From: an uncultured Bacteroidales bacterium
GTDB taxonomy: Bacteria; Bacteroidota; Bacteroidia; Bacteroidales; F082
Direction of reading: 5' to 3'
DNA: 64,000 bases
Assembly (NCBI GenBank): GCA_946185535.1
Contig: CAMHJX010000005.1
Location: 62,001-126,000 of the forward strand
A program made the translations under genes and the position numbers. Below the pieces are notes generated by a model, which was not told the origin of the DNA, did not search any database, and saw only the letters and a program-made list of their open reading frames with translations. Positions 25,208-33,910 of this stretch are shown piece after piece; within the stretch, counting starts at the first letter, position 1; each line of letters begins with the position of its first letter.

Positions 25208-28200
25208 TTATTTCGCCCAACGATAGAGGATTTCAACGGGATGGACGGCATGAACTCCTGTGCCGTCAAGGATTTGCTGACGGCAGGAAGTGCCAGGAGC
25301 TGAAACTATCACAGGTGTGATGTTTGTGTTGTTTTCGATGGCTTTTCTAATGGTCGGGAAGAGTACCATCTCACCAATGGCCAACGAAGTCTTGTAATGC
25401 TCTTTCTCGTAACCGAATGAACCTGCCATACCGCAACAACCACTCGGAATGACATGTACTTTAGCACCTGAGAGTAATTTGAAGGCTTGCACCGTCTTCT
25501 CCATTCCCACCAAAGCTTTCTGGTGGCAATGGCCATGGAGCCAGATTTCAACAGCATCAGTTTTGAAATCATTGGCAGTGATACGACCAGCTGCAACTTC
25601 ACGCATGATAAACTCATCGAAAAGCAAAGCATTTCGACCCAGTTGTTGGGCTTGGGAGCGAAGTTCGGCAGGCACCAAATCGGGATATTCATCGCGGAAA
25701 CTGAGGATGCATGAAGGTTCAATGCCAACCAAAGGTGTTTCTTCCGAAATCTTGTCTTTCAGCAGATTGACATTTTTCAAGGCAAACTTTTTGGCCAATT
25801 TCAGGTTGCCTTTCGAGAGGGCGGCGCGACCGCTTTCCACATGTTTTGGGATTTCCACTTTATAGCCTAATTGCAGAAGCAATTTGGCGAAAGTCAAACC
25901 AAGCTCCGCTTCTTGGAAATTGGTGAATTCATCGGCAAAAAGATAAACTTTACCTTTGGTGACATTGCCGTGATGTTTGCGGCATTCCCGTTGCACCGCT
26001 TTTCGCATGGTGACACGGCTAAGGGTCGGGATGTCTCTTTCAGTCGCAAACTTGATGATATGCTTGATGATGTCAGAAGAGAATTTCCATGAGGCAAACA
26101 AATTGTATAGCGGCCAAACGATATGTCCAAATTGTTCCACTGTGGCCATCCTCGACACAGCAAAGGAACGCAAAGGCATACCACTTATATTGTACTTTTG
26201 TTGCAGGATTTCAGAACGCAGACGGGTCATGTCGACATTGCTAGGACACTCGCTGCGACAACCTTTGCAAGCCAGGCAGCTGTCTAAAACCTCGGCCAGT
26301 TCCTCCGATTTTAATATGCTTTTATCCTTGTTTATAGCTTGAGTAAAAGCATCGCTCTCCCACCCTCTTGTCAGGATTTCACGGAGCACATTGGCACGCG
26401 CACGGGTGGCTTTAGTCTCATCGCCACTCACCTTGAAGGCTGGACAAAGTGTGCCACCAATGAGGTTCGATTTGCGACAGTCACCAGCACCATTGCATTG
26501 TTCAATGCTGCACATCAAGGCATGAAGCTGGTTTTTGGCACCGGTAGCGCCTTCCACCTTGCATTCATCAAATGCAGCCTTCCAGTTATAATAGGTTCCA
26601 GAGCCCTTAGGTCCCTGAGCCTGTCGAAGGGCCGACCTTCCCAGTTCTTTCTCAATAGCATATTGCTGTCCAACATCAAAGCGCAACATGCTGTCCATGG
26701 GTAATGTGTCAACAATCTTGTGCAGATTGAAGACTTGCAGCGGATCCCAACACTTTTTCAGGTCTTGCATCAAGGCATAGACTTGGTCGCCATAAAGCAA
26801 CTGGATAAACTCACCGCGCAATCTTCCATCGCCATGTTCACCACTGAGCGAACCTTTGTATTTCTTGACCAATAAGGCCGTTTCATAAGCCACTTCACGA
26901 AACTTGCGTTTGCCTTCTGCCTCCTTGATGTTGATGATGGGGCGTAGGTGCAATTCGCCTGTACTGATATGGGCATGATAGACGCAGCTTAAGCCCAGTT
27001 TTTCCAACATTTGGGCAAAGTCGGCCATATAAGCGGGCAGTTTCTCGGGTGCCACAGCCGTGTCTTCGATGACGCCAATGGGTTTGGCATCGCCTTTCAT
27101 GCCAGTGAGCAGGCCTAAGCCCGCCTTGCGCAGGCTCCATACCTTGCTGATTTCGGAACCGTACACTCGTGAACAAGCATAGACCAAATGTTCATCATTG
27201 TGTATCAATGCATGTTCAAGTTTATCGGCAAGGGCATCAATTTCTTCGCGGGTTTCGCCTCGCAATTCGACGATAAGGATGGCGGCAGGGTCGCCTTGCA
27301 CGAAGAATCGGTTTTTCTGTTGCTCAACATTTTGTTTGCTGAGCTCCAAGATGTTGCGGTCCATCAATTCCACGGCAGATGGATTGAATTTCAAGGCGAC
27401 AAGGTTACCCAAAAAACTCTTCTGCAATGTGTCGCAATGGGCGCAGACCACCATTTTCTCCTTTGGTGGCAAAGGGTCGAGGTCAACTTTGATTTCCGTA
27501 ATGAAAGCCAAGGTACCTTCGCTACCAGCCAGTACTTTGCATAGATTAATGGTTCGTTCTTCAAGTGGTTTGGCTGTATTGTGGAGGTCTTCAATAACTT
27601 CGTCGATGGCATAACCACAGGAACGGCGACGCAGGCTCTTGTCGGGATAGTTTTCCTCAATTAGGTGGATGGTGTTTTCATTTAAGGCCCAACGGATAAG
27701 TTGAGCGTAGATATTTTGGATGACAGTATTATGGTCAGTTTCCCAGAAACGATGACCAAAACGCTCTTCCAGTTCTTTGATGGTATAGGTTTTGAATATC
27801 TCAATGCTGCCATCGCAGAGTACACCACGGACTTCCAACACATGATGACGCGTGCTGCCGTAAATCAAGGAATGCGAACCACAGGAATTGTTGCCAAACA
27901 TGCCGCCGATACAACAACGGTTACTAGTTGAGGTCTCAGGGCTGAAGAAAAGTCCGTATGGCTCTAGAGCAAGGTTCAGTTCATCAAGCACGACTCCAGG
28001 TTGCACCCTTGCCCAGCGTTCTTCCTTGTTGATTTCCAGAATCTTCTTGAAATGCTTACTAATGTCGACCACTATTCCGCTACCCACCACTTGGCCTGCT
28101 ATGGAAGTGCCGCCTGCCCTTGGGATGAGGTGGGTCTTGCGTTCGCGGGCAGTTTCTATCAGATAGACAATATCCTGTTCGTTTTCAGGGAATGCTACAC

Positions 28201-28279
28201 CTTGAGGTATTTCACGATAAGCGGACGCATCGGTGGCGTATGCGATGCGGTGCAAAGGGTCGGTGTGGATGGTGTACAT
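25208..28279 (-). CDS. FAD-linked oxidase with 4Fe-4S and CCG domains (D-lactate dehydrogenase-like)
   Basis: The protein has 1023 residues. The N-terminal FAD_binding_4 domain has PRAGGTSIAGQVVG, and SPETSTSNRCCIGGMFGNNSCG follows. The FAD-oxidase C-terminal domain follows, with SGEHGDGRLRGEF. A Fe-S region has CLACKGCRSECP, and the C-terminal cysteine-rich domain has SGCCGMAGSFGYE. The order matches Dld/GlcD-GlcF fusions that oxidise D-lactate or D-2-hydroxyacids and pass electrons to a membrane carrier. The linker at about residues 549-560 (ALRQAQGPKGSG) is encoded by a dispersed palindrome (26603-26632). It starts 5 bases after the dehydratase stop, so they share a transcript. Confidence 0.88.
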   Translation of the reverse strand: MYTIHTDPLHRIAYATDASAYREIPQGVAFPENEQDIVYLIETARERKTHLIPRAGGTSIAGQVVGSGIVVDISKHFKKILEINKEERWARVQPGVVLDELNLALEPYGLFFSPETSTSNRCCIGGMFGNNSCGSHSLIYGSTRHHVLEVRGVLCDGSIEIFKTYTIKELEERFGHRFWETDHNTVIQNIYAQLIRWALNENTIHLIEENYPDKSLRRRSCGYAIDEVIEDLHNTAKPLEERTINLCKVLAGSEGTLAFITEIKVDLDPLPPKEKMVVCAHCDTLQKSFLGNLVALKFNPSAVELMDRNILELSKQNVEQQKNRFFVQGDPAAILIVELRGETREEIDALADKLEHALIHNDEHLVYACSRVYGSEISKVWSLRKAGLGLLTGMKGDAKPIGVIEDTAVAPEKLPAYMADFAQMLEKLGLSCVYHAHISTGELHLRPIINIKEAEGKRKFREVAYETALLVKKYKGSLSGEHGDGRLRGEFIQLLYGDQVYALMQDLKKCWDPLQVFNLHKIVDTLPMDSMLRFDVGQQYAIEKELGRSALRQAQGPKGSGTYYNWKAAFDECKVEGATGAKNQLHALMCSIEQCNGAGDCRKSNLIGGTLCPAFKVSGDETKATRARANVLREILTRGWESDAFTQAINKDKSILKSEELAEVLDSCLACKGCRSECPSNVDMTRLRSEILQQKYNISGMPLRSFAVSRMATVEQFGHIVWPLYNLFASWKFSSDIIKHIIKFATERDIPTLSRVTMRKAVQRECRKHHGNVTKGKVYLFADEFTNFQEAELGLTFAKLLLQLGYKVEIPKHVESGRAALSKGNLKLAKKFALKNVNLLKDKISEETPLVGIEPSCILSFRDEYPDLVPAELRSQAQQLGRNALLFDEFIMREVAAGRITANDFKTDAVEIWLHGHCHQKALVGMEKTVQAFKLLSGAKVHVIPSGCCGMAGSFGYEKEHYKTSLAIGEMVLFPTIRKAIENNTNITPVIVSAPGTSCRQQILDGTGVHAVHPVEILYRWAK
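26603..26632. repeat. dispersed palindrome inside a coding region
   Basis: The outer arms GCCCTT and AAGGGC close a repeat whose minus strand contains CCCTTCGACAGGCTCAGG, a sequence known from dispersed repeats in many bacterial genomes. It is read in frame within the FAD-linked oxidase gene as the LRQAQGP linker. A rearranged relative lies at 40847-40894. Confidence 0.75.
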
Positions 28280-28284
28280 CTCGC

Positions 28285-30198
28285 TTATTTATCCAATTGG
28301 CTGAAAATGCTGTTGTTGCTCTTGAATTCAGGTACGATGACCTTCATTTGGGCCACAATCTTCATCGGGTCACAGGTTTCCAATGCTTCATGAAGTTTAT
28401 CGAACATGGCATCCACATCAGAAGCCTCATATTTCCTGACGATGGCGTGCATGATTTTCTCGTTGTCAGTCTTGATGGTGTTCTCTTCGTTGGCCAACAC
28501 CTCTTCATAGAGTTTTTCACCAGGACGAAGACCTGTTTCGATGATTTCAATTTCAGGCTTATGGGCGAGTTTACGCATTTTTTCGGCCAAATCCCAAATC
28601 TTGACTTTTTCGCCCATGTCAAAGACAAAGATGTCACCGCCTTCGCCGATGGAACCTGCCTCAAGCACGAGGCTACAGGCTTCTGGAATGGTCATGAAGA
28701 AACGAGTGATACGGCGGTCGGTGACGGTGATGGGACCACCTTTTTCAATTTGTTTGCGAAATAATGGCACAACAGAGCCATTGCTGCCCAATACGTTGCC
28801 AAAACGAGTAGTGATAAACTTGGTTTTGCTTTGGCGACTTTGTGTGTAAATCTCAGCAATACGCTTGGTGGCACCCATCACGTTGGTCGGATTAACGGCT
28901 TTGTCGGTAGAAATCATGACAAACTTTTCCACACCAAATTCCATAGCCAAATCAGCCACAAGTTTGGTACCGAACACATTGACAAACACAGCCTCGTAAG
29001 CGTTTTCTTCCATGAAAGGCACGTGTTTGTATGCAGCAGCATGGAACACCACTTGGGGATGATACATCTCAAACACTTCCCGCATACGGATGGGGTCTTT
29101 CACATTGGTGATGACAAAAGCCATCTTGTCGCGCTTGTCCTTGAAATCCTCCGTGTTGTTCATTTCAAACTGGAAATCATACATCGGTGACTCTGCTTGG
29201 TCGAGCATGATGAGTTTGGAAGGGTTGTAGTGCATCACCTGACGGCAAATTTCACTTCCAATAGACCCAGCAGCACCCGTGACGAGAACTACTTTTTCGT
29301 TGATTTCGCGAATGACATTGCTCTTACCCAAGATGATTGGTTTACGACCCAAAAGATCTTCAATCTTGATATCTTTGATTTGGTCGGATTCTATTTTGCC
29401 ATCCACCCATTTGTCGAATGCGGGGATGGATTTCACGATAAGGTTAAGAGCCATGCCCTGCTCAATGATTTCTTTTCGACGTGTTTCACTTATGCTAGGA
29501 ATCGCTAGAATTATCACGTCAATATCAAATTTTTCGATGAATTCTGGCGTCATGGCAACTTTAGGCGAGTAAATCTTGATTGTATTGATTTGAGTTCCGG
29601 CTCGCTTAGGATCATCATCCACAAAAGCCTTGATTTTGAATTTTGATTTGGTATCTTGGCTCAAAGTGCGCATCAACACAGTGCCACCATCGCCAGCACC
29701 GTAGATGAGCGTATTCATCTTGTCAGGGATATTTTTGTAAATCTCATTATACAAACGCCTGATAGTAAAGCGCATAATAATCATAACTACCAAAGTAATT
29801 AGGTAATGGTAAATCATGGTTACATAGCGAGGATAGAGGTCTCTTGCCAAAGAAGGTGAAAATTGACGGATAACCAATTTGCTGATAATCAAGAAAGACA
29901 ATGCAGCTGTACATGCATAAAATAATTTTCTAATATCATTGAATCCAGAGTATCTCAACATACCATCATAGGTTCTGCTGATGAGGAATGTTATTAGATA
30001 AACCACAGGGATCAACCAAATACGGCTCCAATCAAAAGATGATGCTCCGAAATCCTTAAAGTACAACATGAAAAGAGCCACAATATAAGCAACGATGACA
30101 ATTATCATGTCGACTGCCAAAATCCAATATCGAGGCAGCGTGTTGTTTTTGTGTTTACCGAATATAAAATTGCAAAAGCGTATAATCAATTTTTTCAT
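28285..30198 (-). CDS. membrane-bound nucleotide-sugar 4,6-dehydratase (CapD/FlaA1 family)
   Basis: The 637-residue protein has four N-terminal transmembrane segments (about 20-140), a CoA-binding-like Rossmann domain (TLIYGAGDGG), and an SDR domain with the NAD motif VTGAAGSIGSEICRQ. FHAAAYKHVP and STDKAVNPTNVMGATKR follow, as in UDP-GlcNAc 4,6-dehydratases. It makes a 4-keto-6-deoxy sugar nucleotide for a surface glycan. It lies near but outside the manC operon and is followed after 5 bases by the FAD/Fe-S oxidase gene. Confidence 0.9.
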   Translation of the reverse strand: MKKLIIRFCNFIFGKHKNNTLPRYWILAVDMIIVIVAYIVALFMLYFKDFGASSFDWSRIWLIPVVYLITFLISRTYDGMLRYSGFNDIRKLFYACTAALSFLIISKLVIRQFSPSLARDLYPRYVTMIYHYLITLVVMIIMRFTIRRLYNEIYKNIPDKMNTLIYGAGDGGTVLMRTLSQDTKSKFKIKAFVDDDPKRAGTQINTIKIYSPKVAMTPEFIEKFDIDVIILAIPSISETRRKEIIEQGMALNLIVKSIPAFDKWVDGKIESDQIKDIKIEDLLGRKPIILGKSNVIREINEKVVLVTGAAGSIGSEICRQVMHYNPSKLIMLDQAESPMYDFQFEMNNTEDFKDKRDKMAFVITNVKDPIRMREVFEMYHPQVVFHAAAYKHVPFMEENAYEAVFVNVFGTKLVADLAMEFGVEKFVMISTDKAVNPTNVMGATKRIAEIYTQSRQSKTKFITTRFGNVLGSNGSVVPLFRKQIEKGGPITVTDRRITRFFMTIPEACSLVLEAGSIGEGGDIFVFDMGEKVKIWDLAEKMRKLAHKPEIEIIETGLRPGEKLYEEVLANEENTIKTDNEKIMHAIVRKYEASDVDAMFDKLHEALETCDPMKIVAQMKVIVPEFKSNNSIFSQLDK

Positions 30199-30218
30199 TT
30201 GGTGAAAGTTTTAACCGA

Positions 30219-30250
30219 CAAAACTACAACTATTTTCAATATAGTTCAAA
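30219..30250 (-). promoter_or_regulatory. promoter of the CapD-type dehydratase
   Basis: On the minus strand TTTG (30250-30247) and TAGTTTTG (30226-30219) are 20 bases apart, 21 bases before the ATG at 30198. The -33 part lies inside the last codons of the mutarotase gene. Confidence 0.65.
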
Positions 30251-30569
30251 ATATTTTTTCCATCAAATGCCATTTGCCCGTTGAAGGCAGGCTTGGGTCG
30301 GCACCTTGGCATTGGGCTACATAGGCCTCCCATTCGGCTTGTCGGGGCAAAGTGGCCAGTCGGGCCATGTCGCGGTTCCAGTCAAAGTCGTCAATGGTAT
30401 CGCAAATCATAAATACGTGAGTACCATAACGATAGAGTTGCATATCTAGAATGCCGACTTCGCGTTGTCCAGCCACTACTTCGGGCCAAACATGAGCATG
30501 GATTTCGCAATATTTCTTGATGAGCTCAGGGTCATTGACAAGTTCTAATGTTTGACAGTAGCGTTTCAT
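30246..30569 (-). CDS. L-rhamnose mutarotase family protein
   Basis: The 107-residue protein has the RhaM/DUF718 pattern. It begins MKRYCQTLELVNDPELIKKY, then has HAHVWPEV with the catalytic His, GILDMQLYRYG, and a terminal MEKIF. Family enzymes speed the alpha/beta interconversion of L-rhamnose or L-fucose. Its start overlaps the stop of fucP by 4 bases (ATGA), which points to L-fucose as the likely substrate here. Confidence 0.87.
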   Translation of the reverse strand: MKRYCQTLELVNDPELIKKYCEIHAHVWPEVVAGQREVGILDMQLYRYGTHVFMICDTIDDFDWNRDMARLATLPRQAEWEAYVAQCQGADPSLPSTGKWHLMEKIF

Positions 30570-31867
30570 TTTTTCTCGGTTTTAGTAATGAATAGTCCGT
30601 AAATAACGATGACAACGAAGCAAATCAAGGGTAAAACAAAGCTCAAGTTCACGGAAGCGATACTTCCAAGTCCGCCACCATCGATGATACGAGCTTGCAA
30701 AGGTGGCAACACTGAGCCGCCCAAGATAGCCATAATCAATCCTGCGGCCCCGATTTTGGCATCTTCACCTGTATCGGTCAAAGCAATGCCATAAATGGTC
30801 GGGAACATCAGGCTCATGCAGGCCGAAACGGCGACCAAGCAATACATTCCTGCGCGTCCATCGAGGAAAATAACGCCCAAAACTAGTATGGCTCCAGCTA
30901 TACCTAAGTAAGTCAGCAACTTGGACGGATGGATGTATTTCAGCAGGAAGGTGCAAATGAAGCGGCTCACACAGAAAATGGCCATCGCCACGATATTATA
31001 GCGTTGTGAAAGCACTTCAGCAGCTTGTTCGGTCATACCTTCGTTCATAAAGACGCGTGTGCCGTATTGGATGATAAAGGTCCAGCACATGATTTGCACA
31101 CCGACATAGAAGAACTGTGCCACCACACCATAGCGGTAAGGCTTGTTTTTCCATAACCGTTTCACTGTAGGGCCAAACTTTTGGTCGTTGCTTTCCTCAG
31201 TTTTGGCTTGTGTCTTCACCAAGAGCAGGATAACTACAAAGAACACCACCAACACAGCTCCGATGATAACATAGGGTCGGCTCAATATGGAGAGGTCGGC
31301 ATTTTTTATGGCGTCGAATTGCTCATCGTTGAGCAAAGCGCGTTCTTCGGTGCTCAGCGGGTTGAGTTTGGCTTGAATGAACTGCATCGCCACGAACATA
31401 CCCGCCAACGAGCCGATGGGATTAAAAGCTTGGGCTAGGTTGAGACGTCGCGTAGCCGTGTCTTTGCTGCCCATCGAGAGGATATAGGGATTGGCCGTCG
31501 TTTCAAGGAAAGAAAGACCACAAGTCAGCACGAAATATGCGATGAGAAATGGATAATAACTGCCCGTTGCCTTGGCAGGAATGAACATCAGGGCTCCTAT
31601 GGCATAAAGCCCGAGACCCATCAGCAGACCTGCTTTATAGGAATGCTTCTGCACAAACAGAGCGGCGGGCAAGGCCATGCAGAAATAGCCGCCATAGAAG
31701 GCAAGTTGCACCAAAGCGCCGTCGGTCACGCTCATGCGGAAAATCTTGGAAAAAGCCTTCACCATAGGGTTGGTGATGTCGTTGGCAAAGCCCCACAAGG
31801 CGAAACAACAGGTCACCAAGACAAAGGCCAACAGGTGTTTTTTTTCTACTACTTTATTCATATTCAA
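30566..31867 (-). CDS. fucP: L-fucose:H+ symporter
   Basis: The 433-residue major facilitator superfamily protein has about 12 hydrophobic segments and the FucP-type N-terminus WGFANDITNPMVKAFSKIF, with Asp and Asn in the position known to couple proton and fucose in E. coli FucP. ETTANPYI follows in helix 4. It should import L-fucose, or a related 6-deoxyhexose, with protons. It is upstream of the mutarotase in a two-gene unit. The GxxExxY element separates it from the nucleotidyltransferase/kinase gene on the same strand. Confidence 0.9.
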   Translation of the reverse strand: MNMNKVVEKKHLLAFVLVTCCFALWGFANDITNPMVKAFSKIFRMSVTDGALVQLAFYGGYFCMALPAALFVQKHSYKAGLLMGLGLYAIGALMFIPAKATGSYYPFLIAYFVLTCGLSFLETTANPYILSMGSKDTATRRLNLAQAFNPIGSLAGMFVAMQFIQAKLNPLSTEERALLNDEQFDAIKNADLSILSRPYVIIGAVLVVFFVVILLLVKTQAKTEESNDQKFGPTVKRLWKNKPYRYGVVAQFFYVGVQIMCWTFIIQYGTRVFMNEGMTEQAAEVLSQRYNIVAMAIFCVSRFICTFLLKYIHPSKLLTYLGIAGAILVLGVIFLDGRAGMYCLVAVSACMSLMFPTIYGIALTDTGEDAKIGAAGLIMAILGGSVLPPLQARIIDGGGLGSIASVNLSFVLPLICFVVIVIYGLFITKTEKK

Positions 31868-31887
31868 GTATTTATTATCAAGTTTTT

Positions 31888-31938
31888 ATCAAGAATTAGA
31901 GAATTTCAGATTTTTTCTCTAATTCTCAAATTCTTGAT
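31888..31938. repeat. inverted repeat beside the GxxExxY gene, short copy
   Basis: ATCAAGAATTAGAGAATT (31888-31905) pairs with AATTCTCAAATTCTTGAT (31921-31938), with one mismatch, around TTCAGA and TTTTTTCTCT. The same two arms recur at 32369-32386 and 32521-32538 on the other side of the GxxExxY gene. Confidence 0.85.
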
Positions 31939-31954
31939 TATTATTTGTTTATAT

Positions 31955-32350
31955 TCACTTTCCTTTATAATCTTTTCTATTTGGAATCCATTTGTATTGC
32001 AGACTGCTAGTACCAAAATTAAGTAATAACCCTAGTTGATGATTTCCTACATGAAGATAGTTAATTAATTGACTTTCGAATTCTCCAGTAATCTCAGTAA
32101 ATGCTTTCAGTTCAACACCAATTTTGTCATAGCATAGGAAATCATAGAAAAATCCATGTTCCAAAACAACTCCATGATATTCAATCTCAATGTGTTTTTC
32201 TCTTTCGTAAGGTATATTGTTTTCTTGCAAAAGCACTTCAAAAGCATCCTGATATACTTTCTCTTTAAAACCGCACCCCAGTTCTTTGTGAAGTTGCAAT
32301 GCTAAGCCAAATAGTTTTCCACTCTCTGTTGGGTAAATTAATCCGCTCAT
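31955..32350 (-). CDS. GxxExxY family protein (putative nuclease fold)
   Basis: The 131-residue protein carries the family motif at residues 27-33 (GFKEKVY) and a C-terminal half with FFYDFLCYDKIGVELKAFTEI, whose D...ExK spacing resembles a PD-(D/E)XK core. It ends in LGLLLNFG, also typical of the family. The family is widespread in Bacteroidota and Planctomycetota and its function is not established. The gene lies between copies of one inverted repeat in the intergenic space between fucP and a sugar kinase gene, suggesting that it arrived as a small mobile unit. Confidence 0.87.
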   Translation of the reverse strand: MSGLIYPTESGKLFGLALQLHKELGCGFKEKVYQDAFEVLLQENNIPYEREKHIEIEYHGVVLEHGFFYDFLCYDKIGVELKAFTEITGEFESQLINYLHVGNHQLGLLLNFGTSSLQYKWIPNRKDYKGK

Positions 32351-32368
32351 ATCATGTTGTTTTGTTTT

Positions 32369-32538
32369 ATCAAGAATTAGAGAATTTCAGAATTTCCATT
32401 TCGGGTCTTCATTTGAAATTTTTGAATTAGAGATGAAAATCGTGAACGATTTTCAGTTCTCCAATTCAACGCACCGAAGGTGCAAGACTTCTGTATAACT
32501 CGACTCGGCATTTTTTCTCTAATTCTCAAATTCTTGAT
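32369..32538. repeat. inverted repeat beside the GxxExxY gene, long copy
   Basis: The same outer arms as the repeat at 31888-31938 enclose about 130 extra bases. These include two smaller hairpins, AAAATCGT / ACGATTTT (near 32440) and GCACC / GGTGC (near 32471). The first 23 and last 28 bases match the short copy, so the two differ by an internal insertion or deletion. Confidence 0.85.
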
Positions 32539-32544
32539 AAATAA

Positions 32545-33714
32545 CTACTTTCTTCTAATAACAAGACAAATTGCTTCGGGATGAGCCTGATAAAAAGCAA
32601 CCGAATCTTTGACTACGCAGGCTAGATAGCCGCCGCCGCCGGCACCAGGCATCTTCCAAGCCATTACATCCTCTAATTTGGAATATCTATCAATATAATC
32701 CTGCACCGAACCTTGAATCATAGCAGGAAACATGGCGGTTTGTGCTTCAAAAGAGGCTTTGTAGGCTGAGGCAAAAGCAGTTAAATCCATAGCCATGATG
32801 GCGTTCCAACAGTCGTCGGCAGCCTTGGCCAGAGCCTTGACCTTCGGCTCGGTGATGTCCTTGCCTTCCACCACGGAACATCCTGGACGGCGTGGCTCCA
32901 TGGGAATCATGATGAGATGATTTTCAAGCCAGTTCAAGATGGTTTTGTCTTGGCAGGTTTCAAACTTGATGGGCCAGTAGAGCTTGTCGTAATAATGCCT
33001 CACTAATCCAGGCATACAAATGCCGATGCTGTCTTGTGCCCCGCTGATGATGCCATCGCTTCGTTCAGGGTCATTCTCGAAGCAGAACACCAATTTGGCT
33101 AGCGTCTCAGGATCCATGTCGGGTAATTTCATCGGCCAAATCTTCTTGATCATGTTGCGGGTCGAGGTGGAGAGGCCGCAACGCTCGCGTACCTCGAAAG
33201 TCGGCTGCAACGAAATGGTGATGGCCCAACCTGGCGCAAAACATGAGACATAAGGCTGGTCAATCCAAGTGCCGGCCAAGTCCAAGCGGGTGGGAATCTC
33301 GCAAAGGCCATGTTTCAATGCCGTCGACGAACGCGCTTCCAAGCCTTGCGATGGCGTGCGTTGCAGCACCACATATTCGATGCCGCGCGTTTCGCAGAAA
33401 CGGCGTTTTTCCTCGGAGGCACCATCTTCATTCACCACAAAAATGTCGGGTTTTATTTTGTCCACAGTGCCCACAAAGTCCATCACGCCTTCGCCATCGT
33501 TGATGAAAGCGTCTTTCACATAACGGATGGCTTTCACCATGAAAAGGCGTTCCTGCTCAGGGTAAAGGGTCTTATGGTTTTTGTAGTGAAGGATGGTCTC
33601 GTCGGAGCCGATGCCTACATAAAGGTCGCCATACTGTGCCGCCTGTCGGAAAAACTCCACATGACCACTGTGCAAGAGGTCGTAACATCCTGAAACAAAT
33701 ACTTTTTTGGTCAT
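32545..33714 (-). CDS. fused nucleotidyltransferase / GHMP-kinase-like protein
   Basis: The 389-residue protein has an N-terminal cytidylyltransferase-like domain (1-~130) with GCYDLLHSGH (H15, H18). The C-terminal ~255 residues resemble a GHMP sugar kinase: motif 1 PTRLDLAGTW (141-150), a motif 2-like GLSTSTR (180-186), and motif 3 PGAGGGGYLACV (356-367). The kinase part is shorter than the usual ~330 residues. Location beside fucP and a mutarotase suggests phosphorylation and nucleotide activation of fucose or another sugar, as in Fkp, but Fkp is unrelated in its transferase half and far longer. The reaction is not known. Confidence 0.8.
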   Translation of the reverse strand: MTKKVFVSGCYDLLHSGHVEFFRQAAQYGDLYVGIGSDETILHYKNHKTLYPEQERLFMVKAIRYVKDAFINDGEGVMDFVGTVDKIKPDIFVVNEDGASEEKRRFCETRGIEYVVLQRTPSQGLEARSSTALKHGLCEIPTRLDLAGTWIDQPYVSCFAPGWAITISLQPTFEVRERCGLSTSTRNMIKKIWPMKLPDMDPETLAKLVFCFENDPERSDGIISGAQDSIGICMPGLVRHYYDKLYWPIKFETCQDKTILNWLENHLIMIPMEPRRPGCSVVEGKDITEPKVKALAKAADDCWNAIMAMDLTAFASAYKASFEAQTAMFPAMIQGSVQDYIDRYSKLEDVMAWKMPGAGGGGYLACVVKDSVAFYQAHPEAICLVIRRK

Positions 33715-33732
33715 TCAGCTTGGTTTTGGCTG

Positions 33733-33740
33733 CAAAGATA
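33733..33740 (-). promoter_or_regulatory. -7 box of the nucleotidyltransferase/kinase gene
   Basis: On the minus strand this reads TATCTTTG, 18 bases before the ATG at 33714. No -33 TTG is found at 17-21 bases. Confidence 0.6.
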
Positions 33741-33782
33741 TGAAATTGTTGCTTTGAATGTTTGAATTATAGAAAACTGTCA

Positions 33783-33910
33783 GAGATTCCCTTTGGGAAT
33801 GGATTTATTACTTGTTTTGTTAACCGCGGCGGTTTGTGGCGTTTATGTTATGTAAACTCTACCCACCGCCGCTTGTAAATATGGATAGATCTCCATTCCC
33901 TAGGGAATCT
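33783..33910. repeat. nested inverted repeat element, copy C
   Basis: This 128-bp copy has outer arms GAGATTCCCTTTGGGAATGGA and TCCATTCCCTAGGGAATCT and an inner stem GCGGCGG (33826-33832) / CCGCCGC (33866-33872). Its last bases (33909-33910) are part of the stop codon of the minus-strand SprT-like gene. Confidence 0.87.
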
